From Microlunatus speluncae (GTDB lineage: Bacteria; Actinomycetota; Actinomycetes; Propionibacteriales; Propionibacteriaceae): a stretch of DNA of 64,000 nucleotides. The stretch lies in NCBI RefSeq assembly GCF_009299835.1, contig NZ_VKCZ01000002.1:124001-188000 (forward strand), in the 5' to 3' direction. Positions within the stretch are counted from its first letter, which is position 1, and every line of letters starts with the position of its first letter. This document shows, in pieces, positions 1 to 7,671 of this stretch. Under the pieces are notes generated by a model. It had not been told where the DNA came from. It saw only the letters and a list, made by a program, of their open reading frames with translations, and ran no database searches. The position numbers and the translations under genes were made by a program.

Positions 1-485
1 TGCGACAGCACCGCGGCGTCGTTGACCAGATAGCGGGTGGCGAAGTTGTCGGTGCCGTCGACGATCAGGTCGTAGTCGGCGAAGATCTCCAGCACGTTGT
101 CGTTGTCCAGCCGGGTGTCGTGCACGATCACGTTCACCAGCGGGTTGACCTCGGCGATCGACTCCTTGGCCGACAGTGCCTTCGACTTCCCGATGTCGGA
201 CTGGCCGTGGATGATCTGGCGTTGCAGGTTCGACTCGTCGACGGTGTCGAACTCGACGATGCCGAGCGTGCCCACGCCCGCCGCCGCCAGATAGAGCAGC
301 GCGGGGCTGCCCAGGCCGCCCGCGCCGATCACCAGCACCTTGGCGTTCTTCAGCCGCTTCTGCCCCTCCATCCCGACGTCGGGGATGATCAGGTGCCGGC
401 TGTAGCGCCGTACCTCCTCGATCGTCAGTTCCGCGGCCGGCTCCACCAGCGGCGGCAGCGTTACGGCCTGTGAATCGAGGCCCAC
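1..485 (-). CDS. moeZ: MoeZ/MoeB-type adenylyltransferase, 3' end cut by window
   Basis: E1-like enzyme that adenylates the C-terminal glycine of small sulfur carriers (MoaD/ThiS/CysO type) for molybdopterin, thiamine or cysteine synthesis in the cytoplasm. Translation from GTG at 485 gives an N-terminal extension, then RRYSRHLIIPDVG, the nucleotide loop GAGGLGS near residue 59, the R-x-x-Q segment ESNLQRQIIHGQSDIGKSK, and DGTDNFATRYLVND, all typical of the ThiF/MoeB fold. The start is supported by AGGAGG five bases upstream. About 161 codons are visible; the zinc cysteines and any C-terminal rhodanese domain (which separates MoeZ from MoeB) lie outside. The divergent TetR gene next to it matches the moeZ-tetR order known in mycobacteria. 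Family certain; MoeZ rather than MoeB is inferred from context. Confidence 0.9.
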   Translation of the reverse strand, partial: MGLDSQAVTLPPLVEPAAELTIEEVRRYSRHLIIPDVGMEGQKRLKNAKVLVIGAGGLGSPALLYLAAAGVGTLGIVEFDTVDESNLQRQIIHGQSDIGKSKALSAKESIAEVNPLVNVIVHDTRLDNDNVLEIFADYDLIVDGTDNFATRYLVNDAAVLS

Positions 486-634
486 GATTCCTCCTGAATA
501 GCTGTTCACCCGAATCCTGTAGCGCGCCACGCACGGACGCGGATCCCAACCTACGACCGCTCGGCACGACACCTTCGCCAACGCCGCCACGTGGACGCCT
601 ATTCCGCGATCCGGACCGTCCTCCCCTTCTCGAT

Positions 635-653
635 CCCTGAGCCTGTCGAAGGG
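635..653 (-). repeat. dispersed 19-bp semi-palindrome, copy 1
   Basis: The sequence CCCTGAGCCTGTCGAAGGG lies in the 198-bp gap between the divergent moeZ and tetR genes. The same unit, or its complement CCCTTCGACAGGCTCAGGG, recurs at 3748, 3843, 4212, 39047, 55439, 55461, 55498 and 58781. The ends CCCT/AGGG are complementary. It sits about 30 bases before the tetR start, so it may be in that gene's leader. Confidence 0.85.
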
Positions 654-683
654 GCTACAGCTACTCACCGGTAACATTCCCCC

Positions 684-1289
684 ATGGCCAGCACTCGGGT
701 TGTCCGCCTGCCCCGCGATCAGCGGCGGGCGCAGTTGCTCGACGCGGCCATCGACGTCTTCACCAGCAAGGGCTACCACGCCGCCGCGATGGACGACATC
801 GCCGACGCGGCCGGCGTCTCCAAGCCGGTGCTCTATCAACACTTCGGCTCCAAGCTGGACCTCTATCTCGCGGTGCTGGACGCCAGTTGCGACCGGCTCA
901 CCACCGAGGTCGAGCAGGCACTCGCCTCCACCGACGACAACGCCGAGCGGGTGATCGCGACGATGGACGCGTTCTTCGACTTCGTCGCCCGGACCAGCGG
1001 CGAGTTCCGCTTCGTGTTCGAGTCCGACCTGACCGACGACCGGGTCCAGGACCGGATCAACGCGGCCCAGGAGGAGATCGCCGAGGCCGTCGCCGACGTG
1101 ATCACCGACGACACCGGCCTGCCCCGCGATCAGGCGAAGCTGCTCGCGATCTCCCTGGTCGGTCTGGCCCAGGTCAGCGCCCGCTCCTGGCTCGCCGCCG
1201 GCCCGGCCCGGATCGACCTGGCCGAGGCCAAGCGACTGGCCAGCACCCTGGCCTGGCGTGGCATCGCCGGCTTCCCTCGCACCACCTGA
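684..1289 (+). CDS. TetR family transcriptional regulator
   Basis: One-component DNA-binding repressor of 201 residues, the usual TetR size. The N-terminal helix-turn-helix is clear (RRAQLLDAAIDVF, then MDDIADAAGVSKPVLYQHFGSK around residues 37-58); the rest is the variable ligand-binding domain. Start ATG 684 is followed directly by the conserved segment and no better upstream start is seen. Its position beside moeZ, and the presence of DUF3107, ferritin-like and DEAD-box genes further on, matches the mycobacterial Rv3206c-Rv3211 neighbourhood, so it is probably the Rv3208 counterpart; in this genome about 19 kb separates it from DUF3107. Ligand and targets cannot be read from sequence; autoregulation through the moeZ-tetR gap is possible. 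Confidence 0.9.
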   Translation: MASTRVVRLPRDQRRAQLLDAAIDVFTSKGYHAAAMDDIADAAGVSKPVLYQHFGSKLDLYLAVLDASCDRLTTEVEQALASTDDNAERVIATMDAFFDFVARTSGEFRFVFESDLTDDRVQDRINAAQEEIAEAVADVITDDTGLPRDQAKLLAISLVGLAQVSARSWLAAGPARIDLAEAKRLASTLAWRGIAGFPRTT

Positions 1290-1293
1290 GCCC

Positions 1294-1341
1294 ACTTGTC
1301 AGAACTGAGTTGTGCTCTGACACAACTCAGTTCTGACAAGT
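1294..1341. terminator. perfect 21-bp inverted repeat after tetR
   Basis: Two 21-base arms (1294-1314 and 1321-1341) are exact reverse complements around a six-base loop CTCTGA, starting five bases after the tetR stop. There is no T-run, so it is not a textbook intrinsic terminator, but an RNA hairpin this strong would separate tetR from the next gene. The arms are less GC-rich than the surroundings. It could instead be an operator or a tiny mobile palindrome. Confidence 0.6.
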
Positions 1342-1384
1342 CGGCTTGGATGGGGGTGTGGATGTTGTTGGTAGAGGGTTTCCG

Positions 1385-1849
1385 GTGGCGCGGCCCGATG
1401 AACGTCAGCTCCTGGAGCAGTGGCTGGACTGGCAGCGGGCCACGGTGCGCGCGAAATGCGAGGGCATCAGCGACGAGGCGGCCCGGCGCTCCTTGATCCC
1501 GACGTCGCCGGAGCTGACCATCGCCGGGATCGTCGCCCATCTCGCCGGGGTCGAGCGGCACTGGCTGGTCCGCTCGTTCCTCGGCGAGGCCATCCCCGAG
1601 CCGACCGGTGGCTGGGGCGGGCCCGAGCTCCCGTTGACCGAACTGCTCGACGCGTACGACATCCAGTGCGCCCGGTCCCGCGAGATCGCGGCGGCCCATG
1701 ATCTTGACGAGCCGGAGCGGTACGCACCGGAGGGGCTGCCGATCGTGTCGCTGCGCTGGATCCTCGGCCACCTGATCCAGGAGACCGCGCGTCACCTCGG
1801 CCACCTCGACCTGCTCCGCGAACTGACCGACGGCCAACGCGGCTACTGA
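1385..1849 (+). CDS. DinB/DUF664 family protein
   Basis: Small four-helix-bundle protein of about 154 residues. The segment GIVAHLAGVERHWLVRSFLGE with WILGHLIQETARHLGHLDLLRE is characteristic of the DinB/DUF664 superfamily, whose conserved histidines bind a metal; in actinobacteria many members are thiol (mycothiol or bacillithiol) transferases or isomerases. Histidines in AHLAGVERH and in RHLGH fit the metal triad. GTG 1385 was chosen because AGAGGG lies six bases upstream; in-frame TTG 1346 and GTG 1358 are alternatives but would overlap or abut the hairpin. It is followed 12 bases later by a GNAT gene, so the two are probably co-transcribed. Substrate unknown. Confidence 0.75.
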   Translation: MARPDERQLLEQWLDWQRATVRAKCEGISDEAARRSLIPTSPELTIAGIVAHLAGVERHWLVRSFLGEAIPEPTGGWGGPELPLTELLDAYDIQCARSREIAAAHDLDEPERYAPEGLPIVSLRWILGHLIQETARHLGHLDLLRELTDGQRGY

Positions 1850-1861
1850 GCAGCGACCCTC

Positions 1862-2356
1862 ATGATCTTGGACCTGAGCCCGACCGGGCCGGACGACTTC
1901 GCCGAGTTGCGCCGGCTGTTCGACGATCCCGCCTTCCTCGATTGGGGCGGCCCCGGCCGTGCCAGCGACTCACTGATCAGAGAGAAATACTGTGGCTCGC
2001 GGGCCCCGGCGATCGAATGCTTTCTCGTCCGGCTCGACGGTGTGGTCACCGGCCTGGCCCAGCTGCACCGCGCCGACGACGATGGCGAAGGTGGCGGGAT
2101 GGATCTGATCATCCTTCCCTCGGCCCGCGGACACGGTGTCGGGCGTGAGATCGTTCGCCGGCTGATCCGGCGCGCGATCTCCGAGCACGGCTGGCGGCGG
2201 ATCACGGTCGACCCGGACGTCGACAACCGGGCCGGCATCGAGTTCTGGCGATCGGTGGGCTTCGCGGAGGTCGCTCGTCATGACGGCCGTGACGAGCGAC
2301 CCGCGTACGTCCTGATGAGTTGGGCGGGGCCCCTCAGCCCGGCGGGATCAGGGTGA
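1862..2356 (+). CDS. GNAT family N-acetyltransferase
   Basis: Acetyl-CoA-dependent acyltransferase of 164 residues. The acetyl-CoA loop appears as ILPSARGHGVGREIVRRLIRRA (R/Q-x-x-G-x-G/A type, near residue 85-105), followed by the typical strand and FWRSVGFAEVARHDGRDERPAYVLM. ATG 1862 is 12 bases after the DinB-like stop. Its 3' end overlaps the convergent sialidase-like gene by 23 bases. Acceptor substrate cannot be inferred. Confidence 0.82.
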   Translation: MILDLSPTGPDDFAELRRLFDDPAFLDWGGPGRASDSLIREKYCGSRAPAIECFLVRLDGVVTGLAQLHRADDDGEGGGMDLIILPSARGHGVGREIVRRLIRRAISEHGWRRITVDPDVDNRAGIEFWRSVGFAEVARHDGRDERPAYVLMSWAGPLSPAGSG

Positions 2357-3599
2357 TGATCTTGCGCCAGACGAAGTAGTTGCCGTTGGTGGTCCAGCCG
2401 GAGTCGCCCGGCGGGCAGCCCCAGCTCGGCGCGCAGTTGTCGCCGCTGATCACCACCGAGTTGGTGCCGACCACCGCCATCGAGCCGTTGCCGGATGAGC
2501 CGTGATAGACGTTGCCGTTCGAGGGCCAGTTCACGTACGTCCGCCGGGCGTGCTCGAAGGACTGCCCGTTGTCGGCCGAGATCGCGAACCAATTGTCGGG
2601 CCGGCCCCAGCGCAGCGCCATCACGCCGTTGGGCAACAGTTCCACGTCTGGCGAGACCCCGTACCTGATCTTGCCGTCCGGGCCGGGCCGGATCGAATAA
2701 CCGGTATCGAAGGAGATCGGCAGCGGCCGCTGGCCGTGCCAGGTGCGACCAAGATCGGACGAGCGCGCGGTGATCAATCTGACCTGCTTCCGCGCCGCCC
2801 CGGCCGGGACCTTCTCGTCCTCGGTGATCACCGCGACCATCTCCGGCGTGGCCCCCGGTGAGGCCGGCTTGGCCCAGGTGATGCCCGTCTCGTTGTAGTG
2901 CAGCGTCGAGGTCGGCTGCTTGATCGGGGCCAGCCGATTCCAGGTCACGCCCTGGTTGGTGCTCTTGGCCATTTCGACCCGGTTCCCGGATTCCCCTGTC
3001 AGGGTCGTGTAGTAGGTGAGGTAGAGGGCACCCGCACTGTCGATCAAGATGTTCGGGTTCACCCGGAGCCCACGGTTCATGCTGAACGTCCAGCCCGAGT
3101 TCAGGCTCAGGGTCGAGGCGACCGGGACCCACGAGATCCCGTTGTCGGTCGATCGCTTGACCCGCAGGTTGACCGTGTCGGCGTCGGCCTGGCCGTACGG
3201 AATGAAGCCGACATCGAGCAGCACGCCGGACGGCAGCCGGGTCGCCGTCTGGAACGACGTGTCGGTCTGGGTCACGGTGCCGGGGAAGGTCTGCCCGCCG
3301 TCGGCCGACCGCCGGTACTTCGTCGTCGGCCCGACGCCGCCCTCGTCTTCATTGGTCGACCACGACATCACCACCGCCCGCTGACTCGACCCGGCAACCG
3401 GGAAGGACGAGAGGTTGGCATTCCCCGCGATCGACGAGTCCGGCGGGTCGTACACGGTCAGGGCCGCACTCTGATTCCAGGCCCAGGCACTGGCCGCGGC
3501 GGTCGGCGGTGCCGCACTCACCGTCCAGGTGGTGATCATGACGACGGCGGCGGTCAGTGCCGGCACGATCCGTCGTCGGTTCCGCGCTGAAGTTGTCAT
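2334..3599 (-). CDS. secreted BNR-repeat (sialidase-like) beta-propeller protein
   Basis: Exported protein of about 421 residues. The N-terminus has basic residues (ARNRRR), a hydrophobic stretch and an Ala-rich cleavage region. At least five Asp-box motifs (S/T-x-D/N-x-G-x-T/S-W/F) are visible: RSADGGQTF, RSTDNGISW, KSTNQGVTW, RSSDLGRTW and ISADNGQSF, the hallmark of sialidase-fold propellers. Such proteins include exo-sialidases and other glycan-binding or glycan-hydrolysing enzymes; the arginine triad needed for sialidase activity was not confirmed. The ATG at 3599 is preferred over one ten codons earlier because the signal peptide then starts normally. Gene stands alone; C-terminus overlaps the convergent GNAT gene. 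Confidence 0.8.
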   Translation of the reverse strand: MTTSARNRRRIVPALTAAVVMITTWTVSAAPPTAAASAWAWNQSAALTVYDPPDSSIAGNANLSSFPVAGSSQRAVVMSWSTNEDEGGVGPTTKYRRSADGGQTFPGTVTQTDTSFQTATRLPSGVLLDVGFIPYGQADADTVNLRVKRSTDNGISWVPVASTLSLNSGWTFSMNRGLRVNPNILIDSAGALYLTYYTTLTGESGNRVEMAKSTNQGVTWNRLAPIKQPTSTLHYNETGITWAKPASPGATPEMVAVITEDEKVPAGAARKQVRLITARSSDLGRTWHGQRPLPISFDTGYSIRPGPDGKIRYGVSPDVELLPNGVMALRWGRPDNWFAISADNGQSFEHARRTYVNWPSNGNVYHGSSGNGSMAVVGTNSVVISGDNCAPSWGCPPGDSGWTTNGNYFVWRKIITLIPPG

Positions 3600-3747
3600 G
3601 CCCCGCACCCCGTTCCGTGTATGAAACAAGATTCCATGTCTGCTTCACGGTACGTCCGGGCGTCCTCGGCCGCCAGCCTCTGTCCACCACCCAGCCATGG
3701 GGATTTCACTCAGTGAAGCTGTAGAACGACCCGTGCTGATCCGGCCT

Positions 3748-3765
3748 GCCCTTCGACAGGCTCAG
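3748..3765 (+). repeat. dispersed 19-bp semi-palindrome, copy 2
   Basis: GCCCTTCGACAGGCTCAG lies upstream of the sialidase-like gene. With the opposite-facing copy at 3843-3861 it can form a long stem around an 77-base loop. Confidence 0.8.
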
Positions 3766-3829
3766 CCTGGATCCACCGATGATCATGGAACTGCGGTGTC
3801 GCATCCCCTTGTACCGCTGGAGAGGGCGG

Positions 3830-4246
3830 TCGCTTGTTCGTTCCCTGAGCATGCCGAAGGGCAAGCCAGGCGTGTGCCCCTCTCTGCCGGGGTGTAGTCG
3901 GCCTAACGGCCGGAGAAGACGCGCCAAGGACGGACGGGGTGACACGGTCGACAGGAATCGCGGCCGGCCACCGGTCCGGTGCCGTTCGGAACGAGATCGC
4001 CCGCCCGCGTGCGTCGAGTGGACTGGTTGGCCACCTTCCAGGCGCAGATCCGCGGCCAAAGCGTCCACTCGAGGAGCGCAATCGAACCCCGGCGCACCGG
4101 TGGTCGGCCGCGATTCCCGGCCGACCGCGTCACCCGTCCGTCCTTGGCGCGACATTTCCGGCCATTGGGCCGACACCCCGCGCGAGAGAGAAGGGGCACA
4201 TGCCTGGCTTGCCCTTCGACAAGCTCAGGGAACGAAACAAGCGGCT
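3830..4246. repeat. ~417-bp imperfect palindrome filling a gene-free region
   Basis: Positions 3600-4302 contain no convincing gene. Most of it is a long imperfect inverted repeat centred near 4038. The outer ends are CGCTTGTTCGTTCCCTGAGC (from 3831) and its near-complement ending at 4246, each holding a copy of the 19-bp semi-palindrome (3843-3861 and 4212-4230). Inner matching blocks include GCGCCAAGGACGGACGGG with its complement near 4140-4158, and GAATCGCGGCCG with its complement near 4107-4118; agreement weakens toward the centre but GAGTGGAC/GTCCACTC still pair. Open reading frames on both strands here mirror each other because of the symmetry and are not genes. Possible MITE-like element or a very large hairpin. 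Confidence 0.8.
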
Positions 4247-4302
4247 CCGCTCACCTACGCAATGAAACGCGCCAGTGCCGTACCAACCCCGGATCCCAAG
4301 GC

Positions 4303-5097
4303 TCAATAGAGAAAGAGGGTGGTCTCGTCGGCGCTGAACTGGGAGAACGGGAACGGCTCGGCGGACAGGCCGGCGACGCCGTGGCCGAGGAACTCGCGGG
4401 CGATCGCGGCGCCGGTCTGGGCGTAGATCAACAGCGGCACGGCACGTCCCCGGCAGCGACCCAGGATCTCCTCGAAGGATCCGTTGCCGATCGTCATCCC
4501 GGTGGCGACGACCACGTCGGCCGCGTCGAGCACGTCAGCCATCCGCCGGGTCACCGGATCACCCCAGCGGCTCGCTGTCAGGTTCAGATCACACAGCAAG
4601 GGCTCGCCGCCACGGTCGCGGATCGCGGCGACCAGCGGGTTGACCACACCGATCAGTCCGACCCGGGCACCGGGCTCGATCGTCAACAGGCCGGCCACCG
4701 CCGCATCCCGGGCCGCGGCCTTGACCTCCGGCGGTCCGGCCGGCAGGACCACCGGCCGGGCCCGCGGGTCGGTCCGGTGGGGCCGGACCGAGCCGAGATA
4801 GGCATCGAGAACGGCGATCCGCAGCGGCGCCGGCCCGGCGGCCAGCAGTTCGGCGACCGGACGACCGGACGCCGCAGCGCAGACCTCGGGCCCCACCTCC
4901 CCCGGCTCGAACGCGCAGGCGCCGAACGCGGCACCGATCCTGACCGCCAGGTAGTGGTTCCGATAGGTGACGTCCTCGCCGGCCAGCCGGGTGCCGTGAT
5001 GGAGCCAGAACACGCTGGTCGCCACCACGTCGGCCGGATCCGGTCCACACTGTCCGGCCAGCACCGCCGCCGGCAATCCCCCGAGTGATTCGATCAT
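4303..5097 (-). CDS. DUF364 Rossmann-like protein (putative metal-chelation domain)
   Basis: Cytoplasmic protein of 264 residues resembling the DUF4213/DUF364 family, described as a putative heavy-metal-chelation domain with a Rossmann-like C-terminal half. Visible features are the N-terminal part with VATSVFWLHHGTRL and YRNHYLAVRIGAAFGACAFEPGEV, a nucleotide-binding-like strand-loop ARVGLIGVVNPLVAAIRDRG, and ADVVVATGMTIGNGSFEEIL typical of the family. Start ATG 5097 is three bases after the stop of the upstream PLP enzyme gene, so translation is likely coupled. The molecular activity of the family is not settled; together with the PLP partner and a Zur-like operator it may serve metallophore or metal-stress metabolism (inference). 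Confidence 0.75.
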   Translation of the reverse strand: MIESLGGLPAAVLAGQCGPDPADVVATSVFWLHHGTRLAGEDVTYRNHYLAVRIGAAFGACAFEPGEVGPEVCAAASGRPVAELLAAGPAPLRIAVLDAYLGSVRPHRTDPRARPVVLPAGPPEVKAAARDAAVAGLLTIEPGARVGLIGVVNPLVAAIRDRGGEPLLCDLNLTASRWGDPVTRRMADVLDAADVVVATGMTIGNGSFEEILGRCRGRAVPLLIYAQTGAAIAREFLGHGVAGLSAEPFPFSQFSADETTLFLY

Positions 5098-5100
5098 GGT

Positions 5101-6264
5101 TCAGGCGGCTCCGATGTCCGCCGTCGCCCAGTCGGCCGCGACTCCGCACCAGTCGGCGACCGACCAGGGAGTCGTGAGTTCGCTCGGACAACAGGCGTCG
5201 CGTGGCACCAGGTCGTCCAGCGGCGGCACCTCCCGATGCGCGGCGAACGCGGCCGTGACGTAGCGGTGTCCGGTGTCGGGGGCCATGAAGACCACGGTAC
5301 GTCCCGGCGCCCGGCCTCGCTCCCACCGGGAGACCAGGTAGGCCGCCCCGGAGGACAGCCCGGCGAAGATGCCGCTGTCCCGCAGCAGCGCGACCGCGCC
5401 GGCCCGGGCGTACTCGAAGGCGATCCAGTGGATCTGCTGGTAGAGCTCGTGCCGGACGTTGGCGAACTCGATCGAGCTGCCGATCCCGGCGATGATCATG
5501 TCGGGATCCTCGGTCTGCTCGGCGCCGAAGGTGACGCTGCCGAACGGCTGGATCCCGATCAGCCGGACCTCCCGGCCGGCCCCGCGCAACCCCTCGGCGA
5601 AGGCTCCGGTCGACGCCCCGGTGCCGACGCCGCCGATCAAGGTCACCGGGCCGGGTGGCAACGCGCGGTCGAGCCCCCCGGCCAACTGGTGGTAGCCGTC
5701 GTAGTGGATCGGGTCGTGATACTGCCGCATCCAGTGGTAGTGCGGCCGCTCGGCCAGCAGCCGGCGGATCCGCTCCACCCGGCGGCTTTGATCAAGGCGC
5801 AGATCGTCCGACGGCGGCATCCGCTCCAGCGTCGCGCCGAGGATCTCCAACTGGGTGCCCAGCGTCTCCTCCACCGTGGCCGAGCCGACGATGTGACAGC
5901 GCAACCCGTACCGGTGGCAGGCCAAAGCCAAAGCCAGCGCGTAGATCCCGCTGGAGCTGTCCACCAGGGTGTCGCCGGGCCGGATCGTCCCGGTGTCCAG
6001 CAGCTGTCGTACGGCTCCCAGAGCGGATCGCACCTTCATCACCTCGAACCGCAGACAGATCAGGTCCGGCGCCAACCGCACCGGATCGGGATCGGCGATC
6101 GCATCGGTGATGTGATCATGAATGCCGATCCGACCGTCGAAATGATCATCGGGGCACACCAGGTCGTCCTCTCGTCGCCACATGGCTTCGGCACCGCCCG
6201 CCGCCCCCCGGGAATTGATCACGACCTCGGCCGGACCCCCATTGTTACTGATAACGGTTTTCAT
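5101..6264 (-). CDS. PLP-dependent cysteine synthase-like (SbnA-type) enzyme
   Basis: Beta-replacement PLP enzyme of about 387 residues in the cysteine synthase superfamily. SbnA relatives make N-(2-amino-2-carboxyethyl)glutamate, a diaminopropionate precursor for metal-binding compounds. Seen here: FEVMKVRSALGAV, where the Lys matches the PLP lysine although the usual N-P-x-G-S-x-K-D-R motif is degraded; DSSSGIYALALA at the substrate loop; a glycine-rich phosphate loop GGVGTGASTG; and IFAGLSSGAAY near the C-terminus. The SbnA-like Y-H segment is present as QYHDPIHYDGYHQLAGG. Start ATG 6264 overlaps a Zur-like operator and lacks a Shine-Dalgarno, so either the transcript is leaderless or translation begins at ATG 6183 (MWRREDD). 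First gene of a two-gene operon with DUF364. Exact product unknown. Confidence 0.78.
   Translation of the reverse strand: MKTVISNNGGPAEVVINSRGAAGGAEAMWRREDDLVCPDDHFDGRIGIHDHITDAIADPDPVRLAPDLICLRFEVMKVRSALGAVRQLLDTGTIRPGDTLVDSSSGIYALALALACHRYGLRCHIVGSATVEETLGTQLEILGATLERMPPSDDLRLDQSRRVERIRRLLAERPHYHWMRQYHDPIHYDGYHQLAGGLDRALPPGPVTLIGGVGTGASTGAFAEGLRGAGREVRLIGIQPFGSVTFGAEQTEDPDMIIAGIGSSIEFANVRHELYQQIHWIAFEYARAGAVALLRDSGIFAGLSSGAAYLVSRWERGRAPGRTVVFMAPDTGHRYVTAAFAAHREVPPLDDLVPRDACCPSELTTPWSVADWCGVAADWATADIGAA
6249..6263 (-). promoter_or_regulatory. candidate Zur/Fur-family operator
   Basis: On the minus strand TGAAAACCGTTATCA is a 7-1-7 imperfect palindrome (TGAAAAC / TGATAAC, six of seven matching). 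It fits the TGAwAA-n3-TTwTCA pattern of actinobacterial Zur boxes. It overlaps the PLP-enzyme start codon. A weak upstream TTGTCA (minus strand, about 6292-6297) could be a -35 for a leaderless transcript. AT-rich palindromes of this kind are unusual in the surrounding GC-rich DNA. Confidence 0.55.
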
Positions 6265-6400
6265 GTCACTTTGAGCCGGTGGCGGAACCTGGTGACAACC
6301 GGCGGGGAACCCGCCTGCTGATCCGGTGATCCGGGTAGATTTGCACCCGATCCAGCCCGATCCCTGCCCCGCCGCATCAGCGTCGACGAGAGGAAGCAAG

Positions 6401-7666
6401 ATGTCGGACCCCTCCCAGCCCGGAGCCGGCGCCGCGGCCGCCCCCGCGCCGCTGACCCCGCCGGCCAGCGAGATGTTGACGCTGGCGCCGCCGGCGCCGG
6501 TCGCCGCGATCCAGCACACGGCCGCGCCCGCGATGGCGCCGCAGGTGGACGAGGAACAGCTGCCGGTGCTGGACGGGAAGGTCGACGGGTTCCTCAGCGC
6601 CGTGCTGGCCGCGGAACCGAAATCGCCGGAGTTCGAGGCCCAGGCCGCGAATGTGCGGACCATGGGCGACGCCGACATCCGGCGCGCCGCGGAGACCTCC
6701 AACCGTCTGTTGGACACGCCGGTCAAGGCGCTGCAGGAGGGCGGACTGTCCGAGGGCTCGAAGGTCGGCAGCACGCTGGTCGACCTGCGCCGTACGGTCG
6801 AGGAGCTCGACCCGAGTCAGGCCACCGGGGCGAAGAAGTTCCTCGGCTTCCTGCCGTTCGGCGACAAGGTCGTCGACTACTTCCGCAAGTACCAGAGCGC
6901 GCAGTCACACCTGGACGGCATCCTGCACAGCCTGCGCAACGGGCAGGACGAGCTGGCCAAGGACAACGTCGCGTTGAACATGGAGAAGCAGCACCTGTGG
7001 GAGACCATGGGCCGGCTGAACTCCTACGTCTACATCGCCGAGCGGCTGGACGCGCGGCTGTCGGCCAAGATCGCCGAGGTCCAGGCGACCGACCCGGAGC
7101 AGGCCAAGGCGCTGAACACCGATGTCCTCTTCTATGTCCGGCAGAAGCACCAGGACCTGCTGACCCAGCTGGCCGTGTCGATCCAGGGCTACCTGGCGAT
7201 CGACGTGATCATCAAGAACAACATCGAGTTGATCAAGGGCGTCGACCGGGCGTCGACGACGACCGTCGCCGCCCTCCGCACCGCGGTGATCGTGGCCCAG
7301 GCCCTGAACAACCAGAAGCTCGTGCTCGATCAGATCTCGGCCCTGAACACGACCACGTCGGACCTGATCCAGCGCACCTCGGAGATGATGCGGGACAACT
7401 CGGCCCAGATCCAGCAGCAGGCGGCGTCCTCGACGATCGGGCTGCCGCAGCTGCAGGCCGCGTTCCAGAACATCTACGCCACGATGGACTCGATCGACCA
7501 GTTCAAGGTCGGCGCCCTGGACTCGATGGCCCAGACCATCGGGGTGCTGGAGAACGAGGTCGCCCAGTCCCGCAGCTATCTGGAGCGGGTCTCCCAGGCC
7601 GACCAGCGGATCGCCGCCGGCAGCCTCGACCTGGACGGCACCGGCGGTCCGGGTGGGTCGCGATAA
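6401..7666 (+). CDS. TelA/KlaA family toxic anion resistance protein
   Basis: Cytoplasmic helical protein of 421 residues of the TelA family, linked to tellurite resistance and stress tolerance but without a defined biochemical activity. After an Ala/Pro-rich N-terminus of about 70 residues come the family core segments, for example SQATGAKKFLGFLPFGDKVVDYFRKYQSAQSHLD, DNVALNMEKQHLWETMGRLNSYVYIAERLD, and NIELIKGVDRASTTTVAALRTAVIVAQAL. ATG 6401 has GAGAGGAAG upstream; the earlier in-frame start is in the intergenic region. It is the first gene of the ten-gene signalling operon, facing away from the PLP/DUF364 pair. Confidence 0.9.
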   Translation: MSDPSQPGAGAAAAPAPLTPPASEMLTLAPPAPVAAIQHTAAPAMAPQVDEEQLPVLDGKVDGFLSAVLAAEPKSPEFEAQAANVRTMGDADIRRAAETSNRLLDTPVKALQEGGLSEGSKVGSTLVDLRRTVEELDPSQATGAKKFLGFLPFGDKVVDYFRKYQSAQSHLDGILHSLRNGQDELAKDNVALNMEKQHLWETMGRLNSYVYIAERLDARLSAKIAEVQATDPEQAKALNTDVLFYVRQKHQDLLTQLAVSIQGYLAIDVIIKNNIELIKGVDRASTTTVAALRTAVIVAQALNNQKLVLDQISALNTTTSDLIQRTSEMMRDNSAQIQQQAASSTIGLPQLQAAFQNIYATMDSIDQFKVGALDSMAQTIGVLENEVAQSRSYLERVSQADQRIAAGSLDLDGTGGPGGSR

Positions 7667-7671
7667 CCACG

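Noticed and set aside
3697..4309. Several 90-370-residue open frames on both strands
   Set aside because: They mirror each other because of the long palindrome, are Arg/Pro/Ser-rich and have no ribosome-binding sites.
6401..7666. Ter-type tellurium operon (TerD/TerC)
   Set aside because: Only TelA is present; no TerD-like or TerC-like protein was found.
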